DNA of 64,000 nt. Source: Pelagibacteraceae bacterium AG-447-E22 (GTDB taxonomy: Bacteria; Pseudomonadota; Alphaproteobacteria; Pelagibacterales; Pelagibacteraceae). Shown in pieces: positions 1-9,331 of the stretch. Positions within the stretch are counted from its first letter, which is position 1, and each line of letters starts with the position of its first letter. The DNA lies in assembly GCA_003212295.1 (NCBI GenBank), contig QCQC01000001.1, positions 1 through 64,000 on the forward strand, written 5' to 3'. Made by a program: the position numbers and the translations under genes. The notes under the pieces were generated by a model. That model made no database searches. It was not told where the DNA came from and saw only the letters and a list, made by a program, of their open reading frames with translations.

Positions 1-292
1 AAGTAGGTTAGAGGCAAAAAATATTTTTAAAGAAACAAGAGAAAAAGCAATTAAAAATATCAATTCTAAAAAAGAAACTTTAGAAAATCAAATTGATGAA
101 GAGATAAAAAAGGCAGAACAAGAAATTAATGCTCTTAAAAAAACTGCACCTGAAAAAATAAATAAGATTGCGATTGAAACATCTTCAGAAATACTAAAAA
201 ATTTAATTGGCAATGAAATAAATAATAGTAGCATTTCTGCTATTGTTGATGATCTCTCTAAAAAAAACGGCAACAAATATTATGACAATTGA
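1..292 (+). CDS. ATP synthase F0 subunit b' (C-terminal part, cut by window start)
   Basis: The frame is open from base 2 and ends with TGA at 290-292, giving 96 codons of a Lys/Glu/Ala-rich helical protein. It lies immediately before an F0 subunit b gene, and its last 11 bases overlap that gene's start. Photosynthetic bacteria and alphaproteobacteria carry two diverged b subunits (b' then b) forming the peripheral stalk that holds F1 against the a/c ring in the inner membrane. The N-terminal membrane anchor lies outside the window, so the b' assignment rests on gene order and on the helical composition of the visible part. Confidence 0.8.
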   Translation, partial: SRLEAKNIFKETREKAIKNINSKKETLENQIDEEIKKAEQEINALKKTAPEKINKIAIETSSEILKNLIGNEINNSSISAIVDDLSKKNGNKYYDN

Positions 293-779
293 TTCAACAT
301 TTTGGGTAGCAGTTTCATTTTTTATATTTTTTGGAGGATTAATTTATTTAAAAATTCCTCAAAAAATAAATGAAATTCTTAATAAGCTAATTTTAGATAT
401 CAAAAATGAAATGGATGAAAGCGAAAAACTTAGAACTGAAGCAAAAACTTTGTTAGATAATGCACAAAAAAAACTTGATACTGCTCAAACTGTTAGCAAT
501 GAAATATTAGAACAAGCCAAAAAAGATAGTGACAGATTAATAATCGAACTAAATGATAAATTTCATAAGTCAGCTGAAATCAAAAAAAATTCAACTGAAG
601 CTAAAATTTCCCAAATGAAAGATGCAGCAATAAAAGATATTAAAAATGCATCAGTTAAAATCGCAGTGGATTCTGTTAAAAAGATTATAACTACATCTGT
701 AGATAAATCTAAATTAGATACACTATTCCAAAAAAATTTAGAGGAAACTAAAGAAGAGTTAAAAAAAATTAACTCATAA
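282..779 (+). CDS. atpF: ATP synthase F0 subunit b
   Basis: A 165-residue peripheral-stalk subunit of the F1F0 ATP synthase. One hydrophobic segment at about residues 7-24 anchors it in the inner membrane; the rest is a charged, Ala/Lys/Glu-rich amphipathic helix expected to dimerise with b' and reach F1 delta. The frame is open from a TTG at 243, but the ATG at 282 is preferred: it places the membrane helix right at the N terminus and gives the usual b-subunit length. It overlaps the preceding b' gene by 11 bases, so the two are probably translationally coupled. It is followed by a 39-bp gap and the carotenoid genes. Confidence 0.88.
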   Translation: MTIDSTFWVAVSFFIFFGGLIYLKIPQKINEILNKLILDIKNEMDESEKLRTEAKTLLDNAQKKLDTAQTVSNEILEQAKKDSDRLIIELNDKFHKSAEIKKNSTEAKISQMKDAAIKDIKNASVKIAVDSVKKIITTSVDKSKLDTLFQKNLEETKEELKKINS

Positions 780-818
780 TCCTTTTACAATTTTTATAAA
801 AAACTATAAATTATCACA

Positions 819-2279
819 ATGAATTCTGTTGTAATTGGCTCTGGTTTTGGAGGTATAGCCGCTGCGTTACGTCTAAAAGCAAAAGGACATGATGTAACTT
901 TGATAGAAAAACATCCAGATCTAGGTGGTAGAGCTAGAGTATTTAAAAAAAATGGTTTTATTTATGATGGTGGGCCAACTGTAATTACTGCTCCCTACTT
1001 AATTAATGAGTTATTCGAATTATTCAAGAAAGATCCAAAAGATTACATAAAGCTTTCTCCTCTTAGGATTTGGTATCAATTTGTATTTGAAGATAAAACT
1101 AAATTTAATTACTCAGGGGATGAGAATGAAATGAAAAGACAAATTGAGAAAATAAGTAAAGATGATGTTGAGGGTTATGAAAAATTAGTAAATTTTACAA
1201 AAAAAATATTTGATAAAGGTTTTACTGAACTGGCTGATGTTCCATTTGATAAACCATTTGTTATGATGCAACAATTACCAGCTCTTTTAAAGCTTAAAAG
1301 TTACAAATCAGTTTATTCATTAGTCTCATCCTATATTAAAAATGAAAAATTAAGAAGAATTTTCAGTATGCACCCACTACTAGTCGGCGGCAATCCTTTC
1401 ACTACAACTTCGATTTATGGACTCATTTTATACTTAGAAAAAAAATGGGGTATTCATTATTCAATGGGGGGGACTGGAAATATAATAAAAGGATTTGAAA
1501 AGCTCATGAATGAAGAGGGAGTTAAAGTGATCAAAGGTCATGAAGTTACAAAAATTATTTCAGATAAAAAAAAAATTACTGGTGTTCAACTTAATGATCA
1601 AACTATCATAAACTCTGATAATGTTATTTGTAATGCAGACCCACCTGCAGTTTATGAAAAAATGTTAAATGGAAATATAAATAATTCTTTTCTATTTAAA
1701 TGGAAAAAAAATCGAATGGAATATTCAATGGGATTATTTGTTTATTATTTTGGTACTAAAAAAAAATATGAAAATGTAGAACACCATACAATTAAGTTTG
1801 GTAATAAATATAAAGAACATCTAGATGATATATTCAGTAATAAGATGTTAAACGATGATATTAGCTATTATCTTCACAGACCATCTTCAACAGACAAATC
1901 TATGGCTCCTCAAGGTAACGATTGTTTTTATGTTCTTGTTCCAGTGCCAAATAATCAATCAAATATTGATTGGTCTTCAGAGGGGGAAAAAATGAAAAAT
2001 TTAGTAATTGATAAAATGCAAAACGATTTAATGCCCAATCTAAAAGAAAATATTGTTGAGGATTTCTATTTAACTCCAGATTATTTTGAAAAAGATTTAA
2101 ATACTAAACATGGTTCAGGTTTTTCTATCCAACCAAAATTTTCACAATCTGCTTATTTTAGATTTCATAATAAATCAGAAGTTTATGATGGTTTATATTT
2201 TGTTGGAGCAGGAACACACCCTGGTGCTGGTGTGCCAGGAGTTTTGTCTTCAGCTAAAGTATTAGATAAAATAATTTAA
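819..2279 (+). CDS. crtI: Phytoene desaturase (CrtI type)
   Basis: A 486-residue FAD-dependent desaturase that converts phytoene to lycopene by successive dehydrogenations. The N terminus carries the dinucleotide-binding GSGFGG (residues 7-12), followed by a Glu and the GGRA segment typical of CrtI flavoproteins. The C terminus has the conserved GAGTHPGAGVPG segment that closes the FAD site. It heads a run of overlapping genes (crtI-crtB-crtY-blh-ispH-thrB-rnhA); its TAA overlaps the crtB ATG as TAATG. In SAR11 this pathway feeds retinal to proteorhodopsin. Length matches the family and no defect is visible. Confidence 0.95.
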   Translation: MNSVVIGSGFGGIAAALRLKAKGHDVTLIEKHPDLGGRARVFKKNGFIYDGGPTVITAPYLINELFELFKKDPKDYIKLSPLRIWYQFVFEDKTKFNYSGDENEMKRQIEKISKDDVEGYEKLVNFTKKIFDKGFTELADVPFDKPFVMMQQLPALLKLKSYKSVYSLVSSYIKNEKLRRIFSMHPLLVGGNPFTTTSIYGLILYLEKKWGIHYSMGGTGNIIKGFEKLMNEEGVKVIKGHEVTKIISDKKKITGVQLNDQTIINSDNVICNADPPAVYEKMLNGNINNSFLFKWKKNRMEYSMGLFVYYFGTKKKYENVEHHTIKFGNKYKEHLDDIFSNKMLNDDISYYLHRPSSTDKSMAPQGNDCFYVLVPVPNNQSNIDWSSEGEKMKNLVIDKMQNDLMPNLKENIVEDFYLTPDYFEKDLNTKHGSGFSIQPKFSQSAYFRFHNKSEVYDGLYFVGAGTHPGAGVPGVLSSAKVLDKII

Positions 2280-3163
2280 TGAATAATAAAAATTATCTAG
2301 CTATTTTTGCTAAATCATTTAATTGGGCAGGTTTTTTTTTACCAAAAAAAACTTATGAAGATTCTGCTAAACTATATGCATTTTGCAGAGTTCTAGATGA
2401 CGTAGCAGATGAAAAAAATGATTTAGACTCTAAAATCAAAAGATTTAATGAGATGAGAAATTTTCTTAAGAAATCTTTTGATACAGATAATAAAAAAATA
2501 CATTTATCTGGCGAAAATGAAAAAATTATTCATGATGTAATAACTCTCGCAAAAAATAACAATATAAAAAAAATAATTTTAGAGGATCTGATCGATGGTG
2601 TTGCTTCTGATTTAAAAAAAAGAATTCATATTAGATCAGTTAAAGACTTATTAGTTTATTCTTATAGAGTAGCTGGAACAGTTGGTTTAATGATGTCAAA
2701 AATTTTAATGGTAAACGACAAAAGAGCTTTAAAAGGAGCAATTGATTTAGGTATTGCAATGCAATTGACAAATATTGCTAGAGACGTAATTGAAGATAAG
2801 AAAATGGACAGAGAATATATCAAGCCAGATTTTGAAAATATTCAAGCAACCTTAAAACTTGCAGACATGTTTTATGAAAGCTCATTTAGTTCTATACAGA
2901 AGATCCCGTTTAGATATAAATTTTCTATTATTGTTGCTAGAAGAATTTACAGACAGATTGGCAGAAAAATTTTACAAAAAAAGAATATGGAAAATTATGA
3001 AAAATCAGGAAAAATATATGTGAACAATTTTGAAAAAATTTATCAAACAATTGTTTCTATATTTGATTTAATTTTGATTTATTTAAAGGATTTAGAGCCT
3101 CATCAAAGAGCAAAAGAGCATGTTATTATTAGTCAGGAAGTAGATCTAGATGAAAGAATTTGA
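2279..3163 (+). CDS. crtB: Phytoene synthase
   Basis: A 294-residue squalene/phytoene synthase-fold enzyme that condenses two geranylgeranyl diphosphates into phytoene. Both Asp-rich motifs that bind Mg-diphosphate are present as DxxxD: residues 40-44 (DDVAD) and 169-173 (DVIED, within QLTNIARDVIED). The start shares one base with the crtI stop (TAATG), and the end overlaps crtY by 14 bases, so translation of the three crt genes is probably coupled. The substrate-supplying GGPP synthase (crtE) is not in this window. Confidence 0.95.
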   Translation: MNNKNYLAIFAKSFNWAGFFLPKKTYEDSAKLYAFCRVLDDVADEKNDLDSKIKRFNEMRNFLKKSFDTDNKKIHLSGENEKIIHDVITLAKNNNIKKIILEDLIDGVASDLKKRIHIRSVKDLLVYSYRVAGTVGLMMSKILMVNDKRALKGAIDLGIAMQLTNIARDVIEDKKMDREYIKPDFENIQATLKLADMFYESSFSSIQKIPFRYKFSIIVARRIYRQIGRKILQKKNMENYEKSGKIYVNNFEKIYQTIVSIFDLILIYLKDLEPHQRAKEHVIISQEVDLDERI

Positions 3164-4217
3164 TTATACAATTATTGGTGGTGGATGTGCGGGGTTATCA
3201 CTTGCATATGAACTTGAAGTTCACGAAAAATTAAAAGATAAAACTTTAGCAATTATTGAACCAAGACAAGAGTATAAAAAAGATAAAACATGGTCTTTTT
3301 GGAAAGTGGTAAATCATAATTTTGATGATTGTGTAAAGAAAAATTGGGAAAATTTTTCAATAAATATACCTGGTAAAACCAATTATCTTGAATGTAGAAA
3401 TTATCCATACCAAAGCATTGATAGTGGATTATTTTATCAAAAAATAAATAATAAATTAAAAGAAAATAAAAATATTTCTTTCTTTAAAGATATTGCAGAA
3501 ATCAATACTAAAAATTCATTTATTTTTAATAGTGTTCCTGAAATAAAAAAAAATCACCTTAATCTTTGGCAACATTTCTGTGGTGTTGAAATTGAAACAA
3601 AAAATAATTTTTTTGATGAAGAAATTTTCAATCTAATGGATTTTGATTGTGAACAAAGAGAAAGTGTGCATTTTTTTTATACCCTTCCTTATTCAAAAAA
3701 TAAGGCTTTAATTGAAACAACCTGGCTATCAAAAATGAACGATAATTCACAAAAAGATTACGATTATCAAATTAAAGAATATATTGAAAAACACCTAAAA
3801 ATTAAAAATTATGAAATTAATTACAAAGAAGAAGGTGCTATTCCCCTCTTCTATCCGGTTTACAAAAAAGAAAAAAATAAAATAAATATTGGAACTGCTG
3901 GAGGAATGACAAGACTAAGCACTGGCTATACTTTTTTAAATATTCAAGAACATTGCAAATTTATAAGAGAGAATATTGAAAACATCTCTAGTACCAGTAA
4001 ATTTGAAATAGATAAAAAATATCAGTTTTTAGATGATATATTTCTACGTGTCCTTAGTAGGCATCCGGAAAAAATGTCTGGTATTTTCTTTAATATGTTC
4101 AAGACTTCGCCTAAGACTGTTATAAAATTTTTATCTAACAAAAGTAATATTTTGGAGGATTTAAGTATAATTTTAAAAATGCCAAAATGGATATTTATTA
4201 AAGCATTGTTTTATTAA
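3150..4217 (+). CDS. crtY: Lycopene beta-cyclase
   Basis: A 355-residue flavoprotein cyclising both ends of lycopene to give beta-carotene. The N terminus has a Rossmann GGGCAG motif (residues 10-15) after a short beta strand. The middle has the TWSFW segment characteristic of the CrtY family, and GTAGG plus a Thr/Ser-rich turn near residues 250-257 matches the second nucleotide-contact region. It is somewhat shorter than many proteobacterial CrtY proteins. It starts inside crtB (14-base overlap) and ends 3 bases before blh, consistent with a beta-carotene-to-retinal operon. Confidence 0.92.
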   Translation: MKEFDYTIIGGGCAGLSLAYELEVHEKLKDKTLAIIEPRQEYKKDKTWSFWKVVNHNFDDCVKKNWENFSINIPGKTNYLECRNYPYQSIDSGLFYQKINNKLKENKNISFFKDIAEINTKNSFIFNSVPEIKKNHLNLWQHFCGVEIETKNNFFDEEIFNLMDFDCEQRESVHFFYTLPYSKNKALIETTWLSKMNDNSQKDYDYQIKEYIEKHLKIKNYEINYKEEGAIPLFYPVYKKEKNKINIGTAGGMTRLSTGYTFLNIQEHCKFIRENIENISSTSKFEIDKKYQFLDDIFLRVLSRHPEKMSGIFFNMFKTSPKTVIKFLSNKSNILEDLSIILKMPKWIFIKALFY

Positions 4218-4220
4218 GAA

Positions 4221-5156
4221 ATGAATAATCAAATTAAAAGAATTAATTTTAATCACTCTTTTATTTTCTTTTTATTTTGTAATATTGTTTCTTTAATAAC
4301 TTTTATTAAAACTAATTATACAATATCTCCATTAATTTGCTTATTATTAATTTTGAGTATTGGCATATCTCATGGTTCACTTGATAATATTAAAGGCAAA
4401 AAACTTTTTAAGATACTCAAAATAAATAACTTTTTTATTTTTTATTTATCCTATATTTTATTAGCTATTTTAATTATAATTTTTTGGTTAATATTACCTT
4501 CAACCACTCTTGCAATTTTTTTATTAGTGGCATCTTATCATTTTGGAAAAGAAGATACTTTTTTTTTGATAAACAATGTATCATTTTATAATTCGTTATT
4601 ATTTTTCTTAAAAGGTTCCTTAATCATTTTGGCACCAATGTATTTTCATTTTGATGAAACGATCAATATTTTTAAATTTTTATTAGTTGATAATGAAACT
4701 TTTTATAATTTTTTAAATTTTGTAGAAACAAATCAAATTTTACTTTCTGGAATTATTCTAAGTACTGTTTCTAGTATTTTATTATTTGTGAAAAATTTTG
4801 AGTTAAAAAAGGTCACTATTTTTTTAGATTACTTTTCAATATTAATTATTAATTATTATTTTTCTCCACTTATTGCTTTTACATTATATTTTTGTTTTCT
4901 ACATTCGATTAGGCACAGTATTACTTTAATATTCGAACTAAATAGAGAAAATTTGAAACTAGGACTCAATATTTTTATAAAAAAAGCTTTACCTTTAACA
5001 GCTCTTACAGCCACTTTTTGTTTAGTGAGCCTATATTTTTTAAATAATACTTATGATTTTGATAGTTCAATTCTCAAAATTATATTTATAGGTTTGGCGT
5101 CTTTAACCTTTCCACATATATTGCTGGAATATCTTTTAGAAAAAAATGAAAAATAA
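4221..5156 (+). CDS. blh: Beta-carotene 15,15'-dioxygenase, Brp/Blh family
   Basis: A 311-residue, very hydrophobic protein with about eight predicted membrane segments. Members of the Brp/Blh family cleave beta-carotene centrally into two retinals. The family's metal-binding histidines are visible: H51 (in HGSLDN), H107 (in SYHFGKED), and H228 with H232 (in FLHSIRH). It follows the beta-carotene genes in order and overlaps the next gene (ispH) by 11 bases. The product retinal implies a rhodopsin elsewhere on the chromosome; no opsin gene is in the window. Confidence 0.92.
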   Translation: MNNQIKRINFNHSFIFFLFCNIVSLITFIKTNYTISPLICLLLILSIGISHGSLDNIKGKKLFKILKINNFFIFYLSYILLAILIIIFWLILPSTTLAIFLLVASYHFGKEDTFFLINNVSFYNSLLFFLKGSLIILAPMYFHFDETINIFKFLLVDNETFYNFLNFVETNQILLSGIILSTVSSILLFVKNFELKKVTIFLDYFSILIINYYFSPLIAFTLYFCFLHSIRHSITLIFELNRENLKLGLNIFIKKALPLTALTATFCLVSLYFLNNTYDFDSSILKIIFIGLASLTFPHILLEYLLEKNEK

Positions 5157-6090
5157 AGAAATTAAAATATTATTATCTGCCCCTAGAGGTTTTTGTGCTG
5201 GAGTTGAAAGAGCTATAGAGATTGTAGAAAAATCGATTCAAAAGTATGGAGCACCTGTTTATGTTAGACATGAAATAGTTCATAACAAATATGTAGTTGA
5301 TGATTTAAAAAATAAAGGAGCAATCTTTGTCGAAGAACTTGAGGAAATAGAAGATAAATCAAGACCAGTAATTTTTTCTGCTCACGGTGTTCCTAAGAAA
5401 ATACCAGATGATGCAAAAAATTATAATATGACTTATGTTGATGCTACTTGCCCTTTAGTATCAAAAGTTCATAGAGAGGCTGAAAATCTTCATAAATCTG
5501 GTTACCACTTAATTTTAATTGGTCATCAAAATCATCCGGAAGTCGTTGGTACAATGGGCCAATTACCGAATGGATCAATAGATCTTATTCAAAATGAAGA
5601 TGAGGCAAAAAAATATAATTTAAAAAATAAAAATAAAATTTCATATGTTACTCAAACAACTCTATCTGTAGATGATACAAAAGAAATCATTAAAATTTTA
5701 AAAGAAAGATTTCCAAATATTAAAGAACCTCAAAAAGATGATATTTGTTATGCTACAACAAATAGACAAATGGCAGTAAAAAATATTGCGAAAAAATGTG
5801 ATTTGTTTTTTGTTATTGGAAGTAGGAATTCATCAAACTCAGTAAGATTAGTTGAAGTTGCTAAAAAGTCAGGATGCCCAAATTCTTTATTAATCCATTC
5901 TCAAAGTGAAATTCCATATAAACTTATAGAAAAATCTAATACAATCGGAATTTCATCTGGTGCTTCAGCTCCTGAAATTTTAGTGGACAGTTTTATAAAT
6001 AGCTTAAAAAAAAGATTTACAGTCAATATAGATGAGGTAGAGGCAATAAAAGAAAACGTTGTTTTTAAAATTCCAAAGAAATTAAATTAA
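5146..6090 (+). CDS. ispH: 4-hydroxy-3-methylbut-2-enyl diphosphate reductase
   Basis: The last enzyme of the MEP pathway: an iron-sulfur reductase turning HMBPP into IPP and DMAPP. The 314-residue protein carries the three cluster-ligand cysteines C17 (RGFCAGVERA), C102 (TCPLVSKVH) and C201 (DICYATTNRQ), and the conserved HEIVHN and GHQNHPE histidine motifs. Its start overlaps blh by 11 bases, placing isoprenoid precursor supply in the same transcript as the carotenoid genes. The thrB ATG follows its stop with no gap. Confidence 0.96.
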   Translation: MKNKEIKILLSAPRGFCAGVERAIEIVEKSIQKYGAPVYVRHEIVHNKYVVDDLKNKGAIFVEELEEIEDKSRPVIFSAHGVPKKIPDDAKNYNMTYVDATCPLVSKVHREAENLHKSGYHLILIGHQNHPEVVGTMGQLPNGSIDLIQNEDEAKKYNLKNKNKISYVTQTTLSVDDTKEIIKILKERFPNIKEPQKDDICYATTNRQMAVKNIAKKCDLFFVIGSRNSSNSVRLVEVAKKSGCPNSLLIHSQSEIPYKLIEKSNTIGISSGASAPEILVDSFINSLKKRFTVNIDEVEAIKENVVFKIPKKLN

Positions 6091-7056
6091 ATGGCTGTTT
6101 ATACAAAAATAAATAAAAAAAATCTTAGTTATATAAATAATAAATTTAGATCTAAAAGATTTATTAGTTTTAAAGGAATTAAACAAGGAATTGAAAATAC
6201 AAACTATCTACTAAGAACAAAAAATGAAAAATTTATTTTAACTATTTTCGAAAAAAGAGTGTCAAAAAAAGAATTACCTTTTTTTATGAAACTTATGGAT
6301 CAATTAAATAATTCTAAAATAAATTGCCCCAAACCTTTGAGAAATGATGAGGGTAATTATTTAATCAAATTAAAAAATAAAAGTGCATGTATAGTTTCTT
6401 TTCTAAAGGGAAAAGATAAAAAAATACTTAATCATAAAAATTGTTATGATGTTGGCAAAATTATTGCTGAAATGCATTCATCTACTAAAAAGATCAAACT
6501 TTATAGAAAAAATTCAATGAGTATAAAAAATCTAAATCCTCTTCTAAAGAGTATTAAATTTAAATCAAAAAAATTTACTAATATAGAAAAATTTTTAAAA
6601 ATAAACTTTTTAGATATAAAAAACAAATGGCCAAGAAAATTACCTAGTGGAATAATACACGGAGATTTGTTCATAGATAATATTTTTTTCATAAAAAATA
6701 AGATATCTGGAATCATAGATTTTTATTTTGCTGCGAATGATTATTTTATGTATGAAATCGCAATATGTATAAACGCATTATGTTTCGATAAAAAAAATCC
6801 CCAATTTAGATTGAATAAAAAGAAGGTAAAAAATTTAATTAAAGGATATGAGAGTATAAGAAAAATTTCACTAAAAGAAAAAAATTCACTAAATATTTTA
6901 TGTCGTGCTGCAGCAATGAGATATTTTCTTACAAGACTTTATGACTACACCAACACTCCAAAAACAGCCTTAATAAAAATTAAAGATCCAAGAGAATATT
7001 ATCAAAAATTGATAGTACACAATAATTTAAAAAAATATAAAGATTATTTAGTTTAA
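6091..7056 (+). CDS. thrB: Homoserine kinase (APH-fold ThrB type)
   Basis: A 321-residue kinase of the aminoglycoside-phosphotransferase fold, the ThrB form common in alphaproteobacteria and distinct from the GHMP-type enzyme. It phosphorylates homoserine for threonine synthesis. The catalytic loop is clear: HGDLFIDN with H190, D192 and N197, followed by the GIIDF metal-binding segment. The next enzyme, threonine synthase, is encoded nearby on the opposite strand (7958-9331). The gene abuts ispH with no spacer, and its stop overlaps rnhA as TAATG. Confidence 0.92.
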   Translation: MAVYTKINKKNLSYINNKFRSKRFISFKGIKQGIENTNYLLRTKNEKFILTIFEKRVSKKELPFFMKLMDQLNNSKINCPKPLRNDEGNYLIKLKNKSACIVSFLKGKDKKILNHKNCYDVGKIIAEMHSSTKKIKLYRKNSMSIKNLNPLLKSIKFKSKKFTNIEKFLKINFLDIKNKWPRKLPSGIIHGDLFIDNIFFIKNKISGIIDFYFAANDYFMYEIAICINALCFDKKNPQFRLNKKKVKNLIKGYESIRKISLKEKNSLNILCRAAAMRYFLTRLYDYTNTPKTALIKIKDPREYYQKLIVHNNLKKYKDYLV

Positions 7057-7478
7057 TGATCAAAATTTATACTGATGGTTCGTGTATTGGAAACCCGGGC
7101 AAAGGAGGTTGGGCAGCAATAATATTAAATGATGGTAAGAAAACCGAAATAAAAGGAAATAAAAAAGATACTACAAACAATCAGATGGAATTATTAGCGC
7201 CTATAGAGGCTCTTAAAAAAATTCCAAAAGGAAGCAAAGTCCAAATTTTTACAGACTCTAAATACGTAAAGTCTGGAATAACAGAATGGATATATAATTG
7301 GAAAAAAAATGGTTGGAAAACTGCAAACAAAAAAGAGGTGAGTAACAAAGAACTTTGGACAGAATTAGACCTACTAAACAGTGAATTTGAAATAAGTTGG
7401 ATTTGGGTAAAAGCACATTCAACAGATAAATTAAATAATGAAGTAGACTTACTTGCTAAAGATGCTGCAAACTTATAA
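7056..7478 (+). CDS. rnhA: Ribonuclease HI
   Basis: A 140-residue RNase H that cleaves RNA in RNA-DNA hybrids such as primers and R-loops. The four metal-binding acidic residues are in place: D7 (YTDGSCIGNPG), E45 (QMELLAP), D67 (FTDSKYV) and D131 (NEVDLLAKDAA), with the catalytic His at 121 (KAHS). It ends the + strand run that began at crtI. Its stop lies in the self-complementary TTATAA at 7473-7478, which is also the stop of the convergent peroxiredoxin gene. Confidence 0.96.
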   Translation: MIKIYTDGSCIGNPGKGGWAAIILNDGKKTEIKGNKKDTTNNQMELLAPIEALKKIPKGSKVQIFTDSKYVKSGITEWIYNWKKNGWKTANKKEVSNKELWTELDLLNSEFEISWIWVKAHSTDKLNNEVDLLAKDAANL

Positions 7479-7961
7479 TAGATTATTTAGTAAATTTTCT
7501 GCTGAAGTTAAACCACATTCTTTAGTTTCTTTTTCTACATGAATATTAACAACTGTGGAGTTTTCAATAACCATCAAATAACGATTTGATCTAATTCCCA
7601 TTCCTTTTGCATTTCGATCAACTTCTGCACCAATTGCTTTAGTAAATAATAAATAAGGATCACATAACATTTTAATTTTATTTCCAGTGTTATTAATCTC
7701 TCCCCATGCATTCATTACATAAGGATCATTTACTGATAAACAAAATATATTTTCTATTCCTTTTGCTTTAATTTTGTCTGCATTTGCTACAAAACCTGGT
7801 AGATGAAGTTTTGAACAGGTTGACGTAAATGCTCCAGGTAATCCAAATAAAACAATTTTTCCATTACCTATAAGTTCTTTTAATTTGTTTTTTTTAGGCT
7901 CTCCATCAACAAGTTGAAAAATCTCTGTATTTGGTATTTGATCTTTTATTCTAAGTTTCAT
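7473..7961 (-). CDS. Peroxiredoxin (Prx5-like)
   Basis: A 162-residue thiol peroxidase. It has the P-x3-T-x2-C active site (P42, T46, peroxidatic C49 in GLPGAFTSTCS) and the Prx5/hybrid-Prx layout starting with the preceding LFGLPGAFT strand. Further cysteines at 74, 100 and 149 could resolve the sulfenic acid; C149, in the C-terminal helix region, is my guess. It overlaps thrC by 4 bases and is the last gene of the - strand cytochrome oxidase/thrC run, which suggests peroxide defence co-expressed with respiration. It meets rnhA at a shared palindromic stop. Confidence 0.9.
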   Translation of the reverse strand: MKLRIKDQIPNTEIFQLVDGEPKKNKLKELIGNGKIVLFGLPGAFTSTCSKLHLPGFVANADKIKAKGIENIFCLSVNDPYVMNAWGEINNTGNKIKMLCDPYLLFTKAIGAEVDRNAKGMGIRSNRYLMVIENSTVVNIHVEKETKECGLTSAENLLNNLL

Positions 7962-9331
7962 ATCGAATTAATTACATATTTTTTAATTTTTTCAATATCA
8001 TTTGAAAAAATTTCAAATTTTTCTTTTCTATCATTAACATATTGAAGACTATCTGGTAAATTTTCAGTTTTTGAAATTGCATCTTCTATTGCTTTTGGAA
8101 ATTTACATGGGTGAGCAGTTGATAATACAACACAATTTTTTTCCAATCCCAATTTTCTCACAGCACCAATACCCACTGCAGTATGAGGATCAACTACCAT
8201 CTGATGTTCATCATTAATAATCTTTATCATTTCAACAGTTTCATTTTCATCAAGCATCTCAGACATAAAATTCTTCTTAATTTTATCTAAATCGTTTTTA
8301 TCTATTTTATAAGTATTTTTTTTTATTTCAGCCATTACATCTTTTGTAACTTCTGAGTTACAATCTTTTATATCATATAAAAGTCTTTCGAAATTACTTG
8401 CTATTTGTATATCCATACTTGGAGTATTTGTTTCCTCAACTTTCTTTTGAGTATAATCACCTCCTGATATTGCTCTATGAAGTATGTCATTTTTGTTTGT
8501 AGCAACGATTAACTTATCAATTGGAAGTCCTAATTTTTTTGCCAAATAACCAGCATAAATGTCTCCAAAATTACCTGTTGGAACACTAAAGGATAGAGAT
8601 TGACCATTTCCAACTTTAAAGTAAGCATAAAAATAATACACAGCTTGAGCAATAATTCTTGCCCAATTAATTGAGTTTACACCGGACATATTAATTGCTT
8701 TAGAAAATTTTTCATCATTGAACATTGCTTTTACCAAATTTTGACAATCATCAAAGTTACCCTCTACAGCAATGTTAAAAACATTGCTCTCTTCATGTAT
8801 TGTCATTAGTTTTCTTTGCACTGGTGAAATTCTATTATTTGGGTGTAATACAAAAACATTTAAATTATTTTTTCCTTTTAAGGCATCTATAGCAGCTGCA
8901 CCTGTGTCACCTGAAGTTGCTACTATTATGTTAATTTTTTTTTGATTTTGTGCTAAATGATATTGATAAAAATTACCTATTAATTGCATTGCGATATCTT
9001 TAAAAGCAAGTGTAGGTCCATGAAACAATTCTAAAACTTTTAAATTTCCTAAATTAGATATTTTAACAACATCATTAGTTCTGAAATTTGAGTATGATTT
9101 TGAAATCAATGAAATTAATTCATCTTTAGATATGAAATCTCCAATAAATGGATAAATTATTTCAGCCGCTAAATCATTGTAACTAAGGTTTTTTAAACTA
9201 TCTAATTCTTCTTTTTTAAATGGTTTGATTAATTGAGGCACAAATAACCCTCCGTCATCTGCCAAACCTTTTAGAAAAACATCCTTAAAAGTAAAGTTTT
9301 TCTGATTATTCCTTGTACTAATGTAATTCAT
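7958..9331 (-). CDS. thrC: Threonine synthase
   Basis: A 457-residue PLP enzyme converting O-phosphohomoserine to threonine. The PLP lysine is K111 in FHGPTLAFKD, and a phosphate-binding SGDTGAAA loop follows about 35 residues later. The N terminus has the YISTRN and GGLFVP segments typical of the long bacterial/yeast-type ThrC. It sits directly after surf1 (stop of surf1 at 9332, start at 9331) and overlaps the peroxiredoxin gene by 4 bases. With thrB at 6091-7056, the last two steps of threonine synthesis are both here but on opposite strands. Confidence 0.96.
   Translation of the reverse strand: MNYISTRNNQKNFTFKDVFLKGLADDGGLFVPQLIKPFKKEELDSLKNLSYNDLAAEIIYPFIGDFISKDELISLISKSYSNFRTNDVVKISNLGNLKVLELFHGPTLAFKDIAMQLIGNFYQYHLAQNQKKINIIVATSGDTGAAAIDALKGKNNLNVFVLHPNNRISPVQRKLMTIHEESNVFNIAVEGNFDDCQNLVKAMFNDEKFSKAINMSGVNSINWARIIAQAVYYFYAYFKVGNGQSLSFSVPTGNFGDIYAGYLAKKLGLPIDKLIVATNKNDILHRAISGGDYTQKKVEETNTPSMDIQIASNFERLLYDIKDCNSEVTKDVMAEIKKNTYKIDKNDLDKIKKNFMSEMLDENETVEMIKIINDEHQMVVDPHTAVGIGAVRKLGLEKNCVVLSTAHPCKFPKAIEDAISKTENLPDSLQYVNDRKEKFEIFSNDIEKIKKYVINSI

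Noticed and set aside
88..276. - strand frame opposite the ATP synthase b' gene
   Set aside because: Antisense of a Lys/Glu-rich coding sequence, giving a Phe/Ser/Ile-rich shadow typical of AT-rich DNA.
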